Source: Neoechinorhynchus agilis (Eukaryota; Acanthocephala). Taken from it: a stretch of DNA of 64,000 bases. A model generated the notes under the pieces. The model had not been told where the DNA came from. It was given only the letters and a program-made list of their open reading frames with translations, and did no database searches. The translations under genes and the position numbers were made by a program. Shown here in pieces: positions 54,676 through 64,000 of the stretch. Position 1 is the stretch's first letter. Every line of letters starts with the position of its first letter. The DNA lies in assembly GCA_051530055.1 (NCBI GenBank), contig CM121342.1:12276001-12340000 (forward strand), in the 5' to 3' direction.

Positions 54676-54957
54676 CAGTTGTTAGTTAATAGCAATCTTC
54701 GTAGTTATTTGAGCGAGTTGCCATCTAAAAAAGAAGGTATCTTCAAAACCCATCGAAGAATTCGGTATCCGAACCCCGAAAGCAAAGTCTACTTAAAGAT
54801 CGCAAGTCAAACGTGCTGCTGGAACTTCACGCTTCACCTCACTATACCGGAAATAATTTCTTAAGAATTTAAGATGTTTTAGTTTCTATTAAGCGACGAG
54901 AAATGTTATAATAAAAGTGTTAATATCTATCCCGTTCTCGAAAAATATACACAAATC
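54676..54957. other. No gene recognised
   Basis: Flank between B8 and the second foldback element. No frame of note. Confidence 0.45.
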
Positions 54958-55266
54958 ACACTTTCGGTGAGAATAATCCCGGTCATTACATATTTTATTT
55001 ATTCGAAATATCTGGCGAGGTATCATCGCCTCTTCAGTCATCTAAAAATAGGTTTTCTATATTACGATTTTTGCTCGAGTGCGCGGGATCGCCAAACCCG
55101 ACGGATAATTGGTCCCTGAACTTCGGGTTTGGCGATCCCGCGCACTCGAGCAAAAATCGTAATATGGATAACATATTTATAGATGACTGAAGATGCGAGG
55201 ATACCTCGCGAAATATTTCGAATAAATAAAATATGTAATGACCGGGATTATTCTCACCGAAAGTGT
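54958..55266. repeat. Foldback element 2: 144-bp inverted repeats around a 21-bp loop
   Basis: The left arm 54958-55101 and right arm 55123-55266 are inverted copies with scattered mismatches. The inner 40 bp around ctcgagtgcgcgggatcgcc are near perfect and GC-rich. The ends start ACACTTTCGGTGAGAATAAT. It has no coding sequence and is unrelated to foldback 1. It lies about 110 bp after the 3' end of the ABCC gene. It is probably a hairpin-type non-autonomous DNA element. Confidence 0.78.
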
Positions 55267-55376
55267 AATTTTATTATCCCGAAGGACTTTCTATCGACGG
55301 ATACACAAATCATTCAAGAGCATTTAATTATGGTTACGCCTTCGAGTATTAACCATTGCAAAGACACTAAATTTGT

Positions 55377-58300
55377 TTAGTAGTCGACATGGTCCATCCT
55401 TGTAGCCTCAGCATATTTGCCACCAGTGCTCGCCATCCGACAGAAGATGGAGTTTTCGTTCGCCAACAACTCTGATGGCGTTCCACTTTCGACCAAATCT
55501 CCGTCTTTCACAAGCATAACTACATTGCTATTGATTGCATCTTCGAGTTTGTGCATTATACTGATAACCGTACTTTCCTTTAGCTCGGTATTTATAATCT
55601 CTTGAATCTGAATCTGTGTTTCCTGGTCGACTTTGGAACTGGACTCGTCAATCAGAACAATTGATTTCTTTTCTAGAAGTATCTTCGCCAACCACAATAA
55701 CTGCCTCTCACTTATTCCGAATTCCGATTCGCTTTCGCATACGTAATCGAGTTGGTTAGTTGAATCGCTAAATCTCAATTGCCGAATTCGATTATCCAGT
55801 CCAACCTATAAGTTTATACTTTGATTTAAACTAACAAGGAATCGCAAGTACTTTCTGAAGGACATCCCAAATCTCAGTGTCCGACTTTTCTTGAAAGGGG
55901 TCCAAGTTAAGCCGAATACTAGTCTTCATCAATACCGCTTCCTAAAAATAGCTCAGTGGTTTTGTATTGTGAAAAATCAGTCATACCTGTGGAAGTAGTG
56001 AAATGCTGCGTCTTAGTTGATGGAGATTCATTGATTCAGTGTCAATACCGCCAACAATAATCTTTCCTTCCACAATCCCCAATCTAAGTATGGCACCGAA
56101 TATTGTGCTCTTTCCTGCTCCAGTTGGTCCAACAATAGCAACCTATTTGTTTGCAGTGTTGAAAATCTATAAAGTACTTAAGCGCATAATAACCTTAGAT
56201 CTGGGCTCAATCCGTAGATCTAGGCCATTCAGAACCATGGGAAGATCTGTAAAATACTTGAAACGGACGTTGATTAATTCGATTGAGTTATCAACATAGG
56301 GAGGTATTTCGCTTTCATCCTCTGATCCGGTGTTCGGTTCTTGTACAGCATCATAAAGATCGAAAACTCTAGCGGCTGACAGCAACTATCAATAATATGG
56401 GTTATTATTTCTTCGAAAAGCGATGCTTTTACGAACGTGATTAATACTAAGCTGAGCCTTTTGAATAAAAGAACGAGCGATTTCAGCTACCACTATTGTA
56501 TATGTCACTGCCAGCTGTCCGACCTCGGTTTTTCCTTTTACGATTTCTCATTACTTGATTTTTTAATTAATTGAAATTAGCTGACCGTTATAGAAAAACA
56601 AGAAAACACTTGTAGTCACCAGCATGACTAAGAGAACAACCAAATCAACAGCAATTTGAGCTATTCGATCAAGCAAAATTAGCGTGTACCGCAGCTGATT
56701 GTTGGTATCTAAAGCGATTGTATCGAAAAATATTCTCATGCATCGAATAACGCTTATACCAATTGTATACTCGAACTCCGATATCATTTCATCTTCAGCT
56801 TTGGATGCTCGAACGGATACGAGACCCTGGTGAGTTGCCACCAAATGGGTTAGTATGTTTGTTCGAGCTACAACATGAATGTACCGAGAATGAGCTTTCT
56901 ATTTCTAGCATGAGTCTTACTGTCCGATTCCATTTGATATCCTGCGGCCGTTAGATTTATTTGGTGATATACCAAGAAAGCCATAGATAAAATCGCCGGC
57001 ACTGCGAACGCGATCGCTACCGGACAGATGCAGCAAATGTATAACATGAGTGAAAAGATTAGTGAACCTTCCTAAAAAGAAACGTCGTTTTTTTAGCAAA
57101 TTTCGAAGACAGTTTGAAATTAAAGGCAGGAAAAGGCAAAAGGAGTTCAGTATGGTTGGTTATCGCTATTATCCTGATAAAGGAATAATAAAATAACCTT
57201 CTTTATGCCTGACAATTACTGTGCCTACAGAAAATATTTGTAGAACAAATAATGATTTGTCGCTTGCCTCCGTAATTTTAAGAAACATGATACCGCCATT
57301 TCGTTTACTTAAATTTGTATTATACCTGTACAATCCCATAACTTGAAATGGGTACGAAATTCTGCATAACTCCGATATCGAACGACAATCGGTTGAACGT
57401 AACACCTTTTTAAAGCAAATAATCTCATCTCTCAGAATACTTCAAAGCAAACCTCGCAGTACTTTCTCGAATATAAACGAGTACGATCCCATCACTTTTG
57501 CTAAGCTTTTTGAATGAGCATGGAATGTATCGTAGCCAATCAGGCTAGTGATGATAAGTAGAACCGAACCAGCACAGATGACAAATCCTAAGAGGTAACC
57601 TATAAATACCAGTAAAGACCAAATCAATTCATAATTAGTAAACCTAGGTAGAAAGTCTTATACGTGTTGTCACTAAACTGCTTTGTGCTATTTCCGTTTT
57701 CAGCTGAGAGCCAGCGAGAAAGCCAGTATTCCGACAGTATGCGAAAAGTATGTGATCCGCACCAAAATAGAATCAAAAAGGGAACAATTGCGGTTCCAAT
57801 TTTGTTCGGTGTAAATAATTTTCGCAGAAGTTTAAGCCAGCCCAGAGTGTCCATTGTTTTTGGCTTGAAGGCAAATCCGTTTGTTTCGAATTTGTCATGC
57901 TGTGAACACATCGAGTATCGCCGAGCCACTTTGTCCAGAGTGATTAATTCGAAATCGTAATCTTGCTGAGTGCGCGGTGAATCAGAATCCTCATCGGAGT
58001 TTGAAGCAGCTTGTTCGTAAATACAGTCGATTAAACCCTAAGATATCGATTTGGCTGCTCTAAAGAAATCATAGGCTCACTAACGTCCTTCAGAGTTACG
58101 ACCGTAGCGGCACGACCGGCGTCCAGAACCCTGGAGGCACAGTATAGAACGGTTTTGTTTTTTAGGAATATTCGAATGCAACTACATTAAGTTCGATTGA
58201 ACTCTTTTTGAAATTATTAAAAGCAAATACTGACTGCTTTAAAATATGTGCCCGCGTTTTATAATCGACTGCAGTCAAAGAATCATCAAGAAGATACACG

Positions 58301-60576
58301 TCTGCGTCTTGGTAAATCGCTCTGGCCAATGAAATTCTTGCTTTTTGTCCACCGCTTAAACCGCTTCCTCCATCACCGATCATAGTGAGATCTTTTTCGG
58401 GTAGAGCATTTAAATCCTGAACAGGAAGGCGATTCGTTATAGTGTTTGTAATAAAATAATAAACCTCAATTAAGCAACAGGCATAGATAACCGCCTTGTA
58501 CCGCTCAACATTCGGTCTCGCGGTGAAAATTATATTCTGTCGAATTGTGCCGGGAAACAGCCATGGAGTTTGGGTGCTAATTGATACGCTTCCGCGGATG
58601 TTTACAATACCGCTTACAATTCGACATTCGTTCAGTATTGAGCAGAGCAGTGATGTTTTCCCTGATTTGGACGGACCGACAATGTAAGTCAAAGTTCCTT
58701 TTTCAATGGTTAAAGAAATATTTCTTAGATTGATGAAAGAAGCCTACATAGAATAAATTGAATGTTTAAAGGAATAAAGAATGCAAAGCTAAATACCTCA
58801 TTGTCCCACGATGAAGTTAAAGACGATAATTCTATGGCATAGTGAGAATCATTATTAACGCTTTCCGGTTGACGAATTATATGATTGCAATTAAGATCAA
58901 CATCTTCGGCCAGTTTCTGAATAAAAATGTAAATCTTTTTTGATATGAATAAACAAACCGTACCTGCAATCTCTCAATGGCGAGTTTCACTTCGGAGAAA
59001 CGAGTAAAGAATCGAATTGCATCGCTCCCAAAATTAAGTCGCAAAACGGGAGATACAGCCATCAATTGAAACACATTTACTCCGCTTGGAAGCTTGCCGT
59101 GAGCTTTAAAACTTGTAACAATATACGTCAGTGTGATAAATGAGTGAAATAACGCTGGCAGCGTACAAGAGTTCGCTTCCACGAGATTTTTCAACGCACA
59201 TAAGAACGTCTCCTTTTTATGTAATCGGCGCATCACTTTATAGATAACTGTATCTAAACAACACATTTTGAAGGTTTGAGCGAATCGGCAATATATCGCG
59301 AGATTGCGAAGTCTCTCATCTACTTTCCGGTTTATGTGTTTCCTGCAAAGAATTTAAACCCGGTTCAAAACGTTCATTCGCTAACCTAATTAGTCGTAAG
59401 CAAATCAGATAGATAGGTATAAGTGCATAGGCAATGAAATATACGCATATTGCGATCGCAGCAAACGTGTCAATGTAAACGTAGCAAAATGTAAATACCA
59501 CAATAAATCTCACGATGCCTCCAAGAACTCGAACACCGAATTGTGCGAACGTATCAAACGAGTAGCTATCGGTGCTTATGAGACTGCTAAGATATCCCGA
59601 TTCGATTCGATTGCATTGATGAAGAGAAAGCCTTAAGCACTAGAATGTGAAGAAAAGGAATTGCGCAATTTTATCATTTTCAAAATTACTGACCTTTGCA
59701 TAGACCAATCTCATAAAAGCCGCTCTTGCTTCGAAGCCAAGACATAGTGATTCGTGCAGCGACCAGCAACTCGTGAGTGAACTTGCGTGATATAATGAAA
59801 TGTGAGATACCAAGAAGACGGCTGCACGATTGTCTGTGAGTTCTCCCTTTATATATTGCAATATTCGACCGAATAATGGGATCATTGCGAGAAGAAATAT
59901 GGCCTATTTGAGGAGACAAAACAAATAAATCGTTAGAACAAATTTCCCAATTTAGAAGAACTGGTACATCCATACTGGACCTTTCAATATATAAGTTAAT
60001 TCTAATTTTGATAACGATAAAAGGCGTGGGACTGAAGTTCTAAAAGAAATCGATTTTCTTGACTCAAGCATAGTGGCCATCTGTGATTCGGTACTACCCG
60101 TGCAACGGCTTATAAAAAACGTTGAAATGCGCCAACAGCATGTAATCAGAAATTATGAATTTATGAGTGATACAGTTTGAAACGCGGTAGGATATGCGTA
60201 CCTCTAATACGCTGAGGAATGTCGCAAGTATGATTTGTTTGAGAAATACGTATATAAATATTCGTGTAAGACTGCGCCTTTTTGAAGATAATTGATTTTT
60301 CCATCTCCTGTGTAAAAAAATTATTTACGTATAAATTTTTTCAATACCTTTCAATTTCTCTGCCAGTTTTAGATACTTTTCTTTTCTCAGGTAATCCAGA
60401 AATGTCCGTTTCATGAAGAGGTCTATGTATGCGAAAAAATATTGGTGCGATATACCTAAGAAACGTTTCAAATTAAACTCTATTTATGGAATAGTAACAA
60501 ACGCAAAATAAAGTTTGGCAAGAACATTGGTTCCAGTTGCAATATTTGGTATATCCCGAACTTTGAAGCTGATCAT
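55377..60576 (-). CDS. ABC transporter, subfamily C (MRP/ABCC4-like), multi-exon
   Basis: The order on the minus strand is that of an ABCC4-type full transporter. There is a possible first exon at 60576-60499 (MISFKVRDIPNIATGTNVL..), then HRPLHETDISGLPEKRKVSK (about 60420). TMD1 spans about 60290-58880 (ATFLSVLE, IPLFGRILQYIKGELTDNRA). NBD1 has GPSKSGKTS (58677-58651), STQTPWLFPGTI and LSGGQKARISLARAIYQDAD (from 58359) with YLLDDSLTAVD. The linker to TMD2 includes AASNSDEDSDSPRTQQDYDF (about 58000); TMD2 spans about 57900-56580 (WYxSRWLS-like EYWLSRWLS, ATHQGLVSVRASKAEDEM). NBD2 has VGPTGAGKST (about 56130), SIRLNLDPFQEKSDTEIW, then ISERQLLWLAK and IVLIDESSSKVD, and ends at 55377. NBD2's signature is ISERQ rather than LSxGQ. 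Most introns are about 45-60 bp. Not every exon edge is resolved; the N-terminus is tentative. Confidence 0.85.
58417..58464 (-). other. 48-bp in-frame intron in NBD1 of the ABCC gene
   Basis: The intron has GT-AG ends, a length divisible by three and no stop, so it looks like coding text (VYYFITNTITNRLPVQ). Removing it joins ACCLIE to DLNALPEKDLTMIGDGG, which is the family order. Confidence 0.75.
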
Positions 60577-61362
60577 TGAGTTGGAGTTTTAGCGCCGAGA
60601 TCTTTATGAGGCTTGTCGAAAAATTAGTGTCGCATAAAAATATATCAACGCTGAACTCAACTTTGTTTATCGACACGTTTAAACAAAAGCAAAATTGTTT
60701 TGTTAAAAACTTCTAACAAGTTGTTGATGTTACATGTTGTAGATTCCGACTTGTGATGCCGTCAATGTGAAAGATCAATGAATATTTGAATCAAGAAAAT
60801 AGCGATTATAATATAAAGGTTCTCATTAAGTTTATATGTGCAATACAATCATTCATAATCACGTCACTTTTAGCGATTCCCTGCAACTTAAGCCGCATTC
60901 ACGATCTTCACGCATTAATATTTGATTCGTATACATTTCTTGGAATTGAGTTGATCTGCTGTTTTGCTGAGAGAATTTAGAATTCTGCTTTTGAACATAA
61001 AAATCCGCAACAAGAAACCTTAAGCGTCCGTTGATGTTAAACTCCAATCGCCTTATGGTCGCTATTTCACCTTTTAAAACAACAGACAGCAATCCGCTCA
61101 ACATTGTCGATTTATAAGATGGCATATATTAATATATAGGGTTTGTCTACTTGATCAAAATGAAACAAAATCGCGGGTTTCTGTAATCAAAGTCTAGGTC
61201 TCAGATTCCTCGGTTTATCAACTTTTTATTAAAATTTACAAGTTTTGGAAGATAATGTTCTGTTTAACCGCGGTTTTCCTCACGCTGGCAGCATTCCCTC
61301 GTTAGACAGCGAGGGATATGTTTTGTTTAAGGAATGCTATCGCACCAGGGTCCCTTTTCATC
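60577..61362. other. Upstream region of the ABCC gene; possible ABC-domain relic
   Basis: A minus-strand frame (61125-60859) reads YKSTMLSGLLSVVLKGEIAT and later NINGRLRFL, which loosely resembles the start of an ABC nucleotide-binding domain (GKST.LS.LL.....G.I.I.GR). The Walker A glycines are missing. It could be a relic of a duplicated ABCC exon or chance. A short hairpin, ccctcg-ttagacag-cgaggg, lies near 61293. Confidence 0.25.
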
Positions 61363-61643
61363 GCAAAAATTCTCTGCGATATTCGAATTGCGAAAATTCC
61401 GAAAGGAGATCTCATTTCTTCGCTACTGATTAGCTGATTGAGCACACCGTTTAACCATACCTTAAAAGATGGACGAAATCTATTGTCCTACCAAGGATTA
61501 TTGACTGATTCGTAAATAGAATATCACATACCGCAAGAAGCAACGTTATTTTTTTAATTTGCTAGTTGCAAAAATTCTCTGCGATATTCGAATTGCGAAA
61601 ATTCTCAAAGGAGATCTCAGTTCTTCGCTACTGATTAGCTGAT
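61363..61643. repeat. Pair of 76-bp direct repeats, 205 bp apart
   Basis: The copies at 61363-61438 and 61568-61643 (starting gcaaaaattctctgcgatat, ending gattagctgat) differ at only a few bases. No coding sense was found. They lie between the ABCC upstream region and the gypsy-type fossil. They might be a local duplication or remains of a repeat element. Confidence 0.72.
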
Positions 61644-61723
61644 ACTTTTTTGGCGAATTTGGTTACACTTCGTTGTTGCGCATGAAGCACCTTTTGACCG
61701 AATTCAACATATGAAATTGCAAC

Positions 61724-62640
61724 CTAGAACGTTAGAAAGCATTGCTTCCGACACCTGACATTTCTATTTGTATCTGCTAATTTCACTTTAGCTCGGCATG
61801 GTTTGGTTTTGATTTTTGCTGCTTTCACTAGGGATGCAGACACGAAATTAGAAGAGCTGCTGCTGTCCATAAGTCCTCTGATCTCGTGTCCGCCTACGCT
61901 CACTTCCGCAACAGACTCCCGGAGCGTCGTTGAAGTCTCCGCTGTGCATAAAGTCGTGTTCATCATTAGAGCGACAGTAGATGGACGAGGCGTGTTCATC
62001 CTTTTACCATTCTCTTGCTTTCGCCTCACATACGGTTTGGAAATGTCCGTTTTTAGAGCAGTAATGACAGGTGCTATCCTTAGTTGGACAGTACTGTCGT
62101 GAATGAGACCCCCTACAACAATATCGACATTTTCTCTTGAACCTCCTTTGGGTGGCCATAAGCGTTTCTCCAACGTTTCGAATATCCAGCTCTTCATCGC
62201 TCATCGTAACTGACGATTTCATGTCCGCAGCATTTAGGTTGCATTCGTCTTCATTTTTCGTATTCTCACCAGCTTGGATATACGCGGCCTCTAAGTTAAG
62301 CGCGATCTTCAGGACTGCTTTTATCGGTTTCGGCGCTCTCTAATATCCAGCAACGAATTTCCGTTGAACGTATTCCCGAAATGAAGGCATCGCAGATCAT
62401 AGAGTTTTTGCTCTCATCGGCAGTCATTTGTTTAAAAACGCACTACCTTGCCAATGCTTCTAAGATCTCCATATACTGTGAAATTGATTGATTAGCATTT
62501 TGGCGAAGCGAGCAGACTCTGTAACGCCGATAAATATTGTTGACCGGTTTCACAAGTAATATTGACAATGTTTCTATGCACTGTCGTAGGTTTTCACCTC
62601 GTGGATGTGTTTGAATAGAGATGTCGAAACGTTGATTAGA
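61724..62640 (-). mobile_element. Ty3/gypsy-type LTR retroelement fossil (gag zinc knuckles and protease region)
   Basis: On the minus strand there is a pair of CCHC-type knuckles (CRYCCRGSHSRQYC, CHYCSKNGHFQTVC) followed by a retropepsin-like region (GGHEIRGLMDSSSS). The DNA upstream to about 62640 has gag-like composition. It is a broken fragment without RT or integrase and without recognisable terminal repeats. It looks old, with several breaks. Confidence 0.6.
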
Positions 62641-62707
62641 AGGAGATCCAGTTTGTCATGTTCGCTAATCGGGCCACACCGCTTTAGAAACAATTTGAAA
62701 CTAAATA

Positions 62708-62850
62708 GCAGAATTCATAATTCTTTAATTTCAGGTTCTTGTGACCTGGTGAACCGAACTCGATTGGCGGCAGTCTCTACAAGAGAATCGGGTGCTCTGC
62801 TCAACGCTATCCCAATGGCTATCGAAGAATCGATGTTTCGCATGGTATAG
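62708..62850 (+). mobile_element. Family B retroelement, copy B9 (short internal fragment)
   Basis: NRTRLAAVSTRESGALLNAI with the same upstream edge as copy B8 (gaattcataatt...tttcaggttct). It ends after about 45 codons. Confidence 0.65.
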
Positions 62851-62994
62851 TTCCATGGATCTCCTCTCAACCACGAGAATATAAGATCTCCAGGGTGATA
62901 TCATTGGTACAACGAGCTTTTGCTTATTGCAGCTCTAGTACTGGCCTCGGACATGAATTGGATTTTATCCGGACAGAAGGGTTATCAGTTGAAT
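62851..62994. other. No gene recognised
   Basis: Short unrecognised stretch between copy B9 and a LINE C fragment. Confidence 0.4.
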
Positions 62995-63115
62995 CTGGTT
63001 AGAAAGTGTAACATACGTCACGACGCCCACCTTCACTCCATTTTCTCCAAAAACGCCCTCCGTCTTCTTCAATCCCCTCCACAATTTTCTCACAACTGTT
63101 ACAAGGTTGTGTGTG
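62995..63115 (+). mobile_element. LINE family C, short fragment C6
   Basis: DAHLHSIFSKNALRLLQSP matches the C-terminal block of copy C4 almost exactly. Only about 40 codons remain. Confidence 0.65.
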
Positions 63116-63349
63116 CTAGATATAAAAAATTATTCGGCAAAGGCAAACCATGGATCGAACGCAGTCGCTGAATAACTGAAGCAACATTCTATACTAATAA
63201 TATCCGTTTTTGAAAGTCACAATCCGATCCACTGCATGGATTTGTTGGCCCTGTCTGCTGAGGAAATCCACTCAAAGGGTAGTCTCGACAGGATTTTCTA
63301 GAATACACAGCGGAATTTTAGGCGTTGTTCTGGAGGCCTTCCTCTGGAA
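63116..63349. other. No gene recognised
   Basis: Short flank before the minus-strand LINE A4. It may include the 3' tail of A4. Confidence 0.4.
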
Positions 63350-64000
63350 TAAAAAACTAGGCCTGAAATAGCCCAAGAGCACCATAACATATCTTGGCGC
63401 TAAGCCCAATACGAGCGGCACGTCTCGCCTTAACTCTGGCTGTCTCTAAAAGTTTTCCCATCTTATGTATATCGGAGGCGGGCGAAAGGTTATTAGTGAA
63501 AGCATAACCTAAAATATCAAGTTTCTTATAAGCAGGGTCGAAATCTAAGCCAAAAAAATCCTTGATATAATCCCGGATGTTCTTCTTACCCATTCGAGAT
63601 TTAGATTTGATTAAAAATTTCGTCTTCTTTTGATTCAAAGAGAGACCCATATGAGGTAGGTGAGATTTTAAAAAGTTCAGCACGGCAACCAGTTTCGCAC
63701 GTGCTCTCAAATAATTTAACTCTTTGATAACTACAGTAAGGTCATCGGCGTACATAGTGACGCTACGACAAATCGTGCAATTTTTAATCAAAAATTGAGT
63801 TGCCAAGCAAAAAAGTATGGGCGATAAAGGTGAGCCTTGAGGGACCCCTTTGGATTGATAGAATATAGACCTTGATGGGTCATCTGCAAAGAAAAATCGT
63901 TTACATTTCAGGATGTTGTTCACCCTAGCAATTATATTAAAAGGAAAACAAAAAATCTTAAAATATTCACCATAAAAGCAATGTCAATATTATCAAAAGC
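63350..64000 (-). mobile_element. LINE family A, copy A4 (RT, minus strand, runs off the window)
   Basis: The frame 63923-63357 (188 codons) carries motif B GVPQGSPLSPILFCLATQFL, motif C MYADDLTVVIKEL, then LPHMGLSLNQKKTKFLIKSK, KLDILGYAFTNNLSPASDIH and KARRAARIGLSAK. Further upstream, at the window end, FDNIDIAFM belongs to motif A, after a frame change. Motifs B and C are whole. This copy shows what is missing in the RT of copy A2. The 5' part lies outside the window. Confidence 0.78.

Noticed and set aside
57169-57405. Minus-strand 78-codon frame within the ABCC gene taken as an exon
   Set aside because: Its text (MLRSTDCRSISELCRISYPF...) does not fit the TMD2 sequence expected between the exons around 57450-57600 and 56917-57075. 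It is probably intronic or an unresolved exon in another frame.
1-64000. CRISPR arrays, bacterial operons, integrons or prophage
   Set aside because: No spaced short repeats, no ribosome-binding-site-led gene strings, and clear spliceosomal introns. The DNA is eukaryotic.
1-64000. tRNA and rRNA genes
   Set aside because: Scanned by eye for the GGTTCGAATCC-type B box and for conserved rRNA words. No convincing case was found; a program such as tRNAscan-SE would be needed to exclude diverged ones.

Overview
The window is animal (invertebrate) nuclear DNA. The host genes are split by very short introns (mostly 42-58 bp) with GT-AG or GC-AG ends, they use the standard code, and the space around them is filled with decayed retroelements. 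I cannot name the species. The intron sizes would suit a compact-gene invertebrate such as a dorylaimian nematode, a mite or a larvacean-like animal, but nothing here decides it.

Layout. 1-31.4 kb is accessory: a Penelope-like fragment with a GIY-YIG end (1.0-2.1 kb); copies of a zinc-knuckle LINE (family A: 2.8-5.1, 9.4-12.5, 27.8-29.7, 63.35-64.0 kb); copies of a reverse transcriptase with a restriction-like C-terminus (family B: 5.1-6.5, 13.9-15.1, 19.1-20.9, 45.3-45.7, 45.9-48.4, 51.7, 54.4 and 62.7 kb); a second Penelope-like fragment (15.9-17.0 kb); and a long foldback element (17.7 kb). Inside this zone lie one apparently whole host gene, a secreted Cys/Pro repeat protein (6.94-7.58 kb, minus), and a 2.08-kb tandem array (about 17.9-27.3 kb) whose every unit holds an exon resembling the N-terminal half of a PAX paired domain.

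31.4-42.6 kb is the host gene island: a secreted transferrin-family protein (seven exons, plus), GDP-L-fucose synthase (minus, whose stop overlaps the transferrin stop), a small signal-peptide/one-TM protein (plus), and the complete 12-exon AP-1 gamma-adaptin gene (minus). 43-54.7 kb is again retroelement territory, mainly a CR1/jockey-like LINE (family C) whose 3' ends share a conserved hairpin, plus family B copies and an RTE-like fragment. 55.4-60.6 kb is an ABCC (MRP/ABCC4-like) transporter gene on the minus strand. 61.7-64 kb holds an old Ty3/gypsy-type gag-protease fossil and LINE fragments.

How it fits together. Three host genes belong to the secretory/membrane system (AP-1 gamma for TGN/endosome sorting, GDP-fucose synthesis for glycosylation, ABCC transport at a membrane), and three make secreted or membrane proteins. 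They are neighbours, not an operon, and lie on both strands. The most unusual items are the paired-domain tandem array with a retroelement inserted in one unit (the other units give the empty site), the family B elements, an in-frame fusion of a family A endonuclease to family B domains, and a transferrin that has apparently lost its iron and anion ligands. All calls come from reading the sequence by eye. Splice junctions are reading-frame-consistent predictions; no search or expression data were available.
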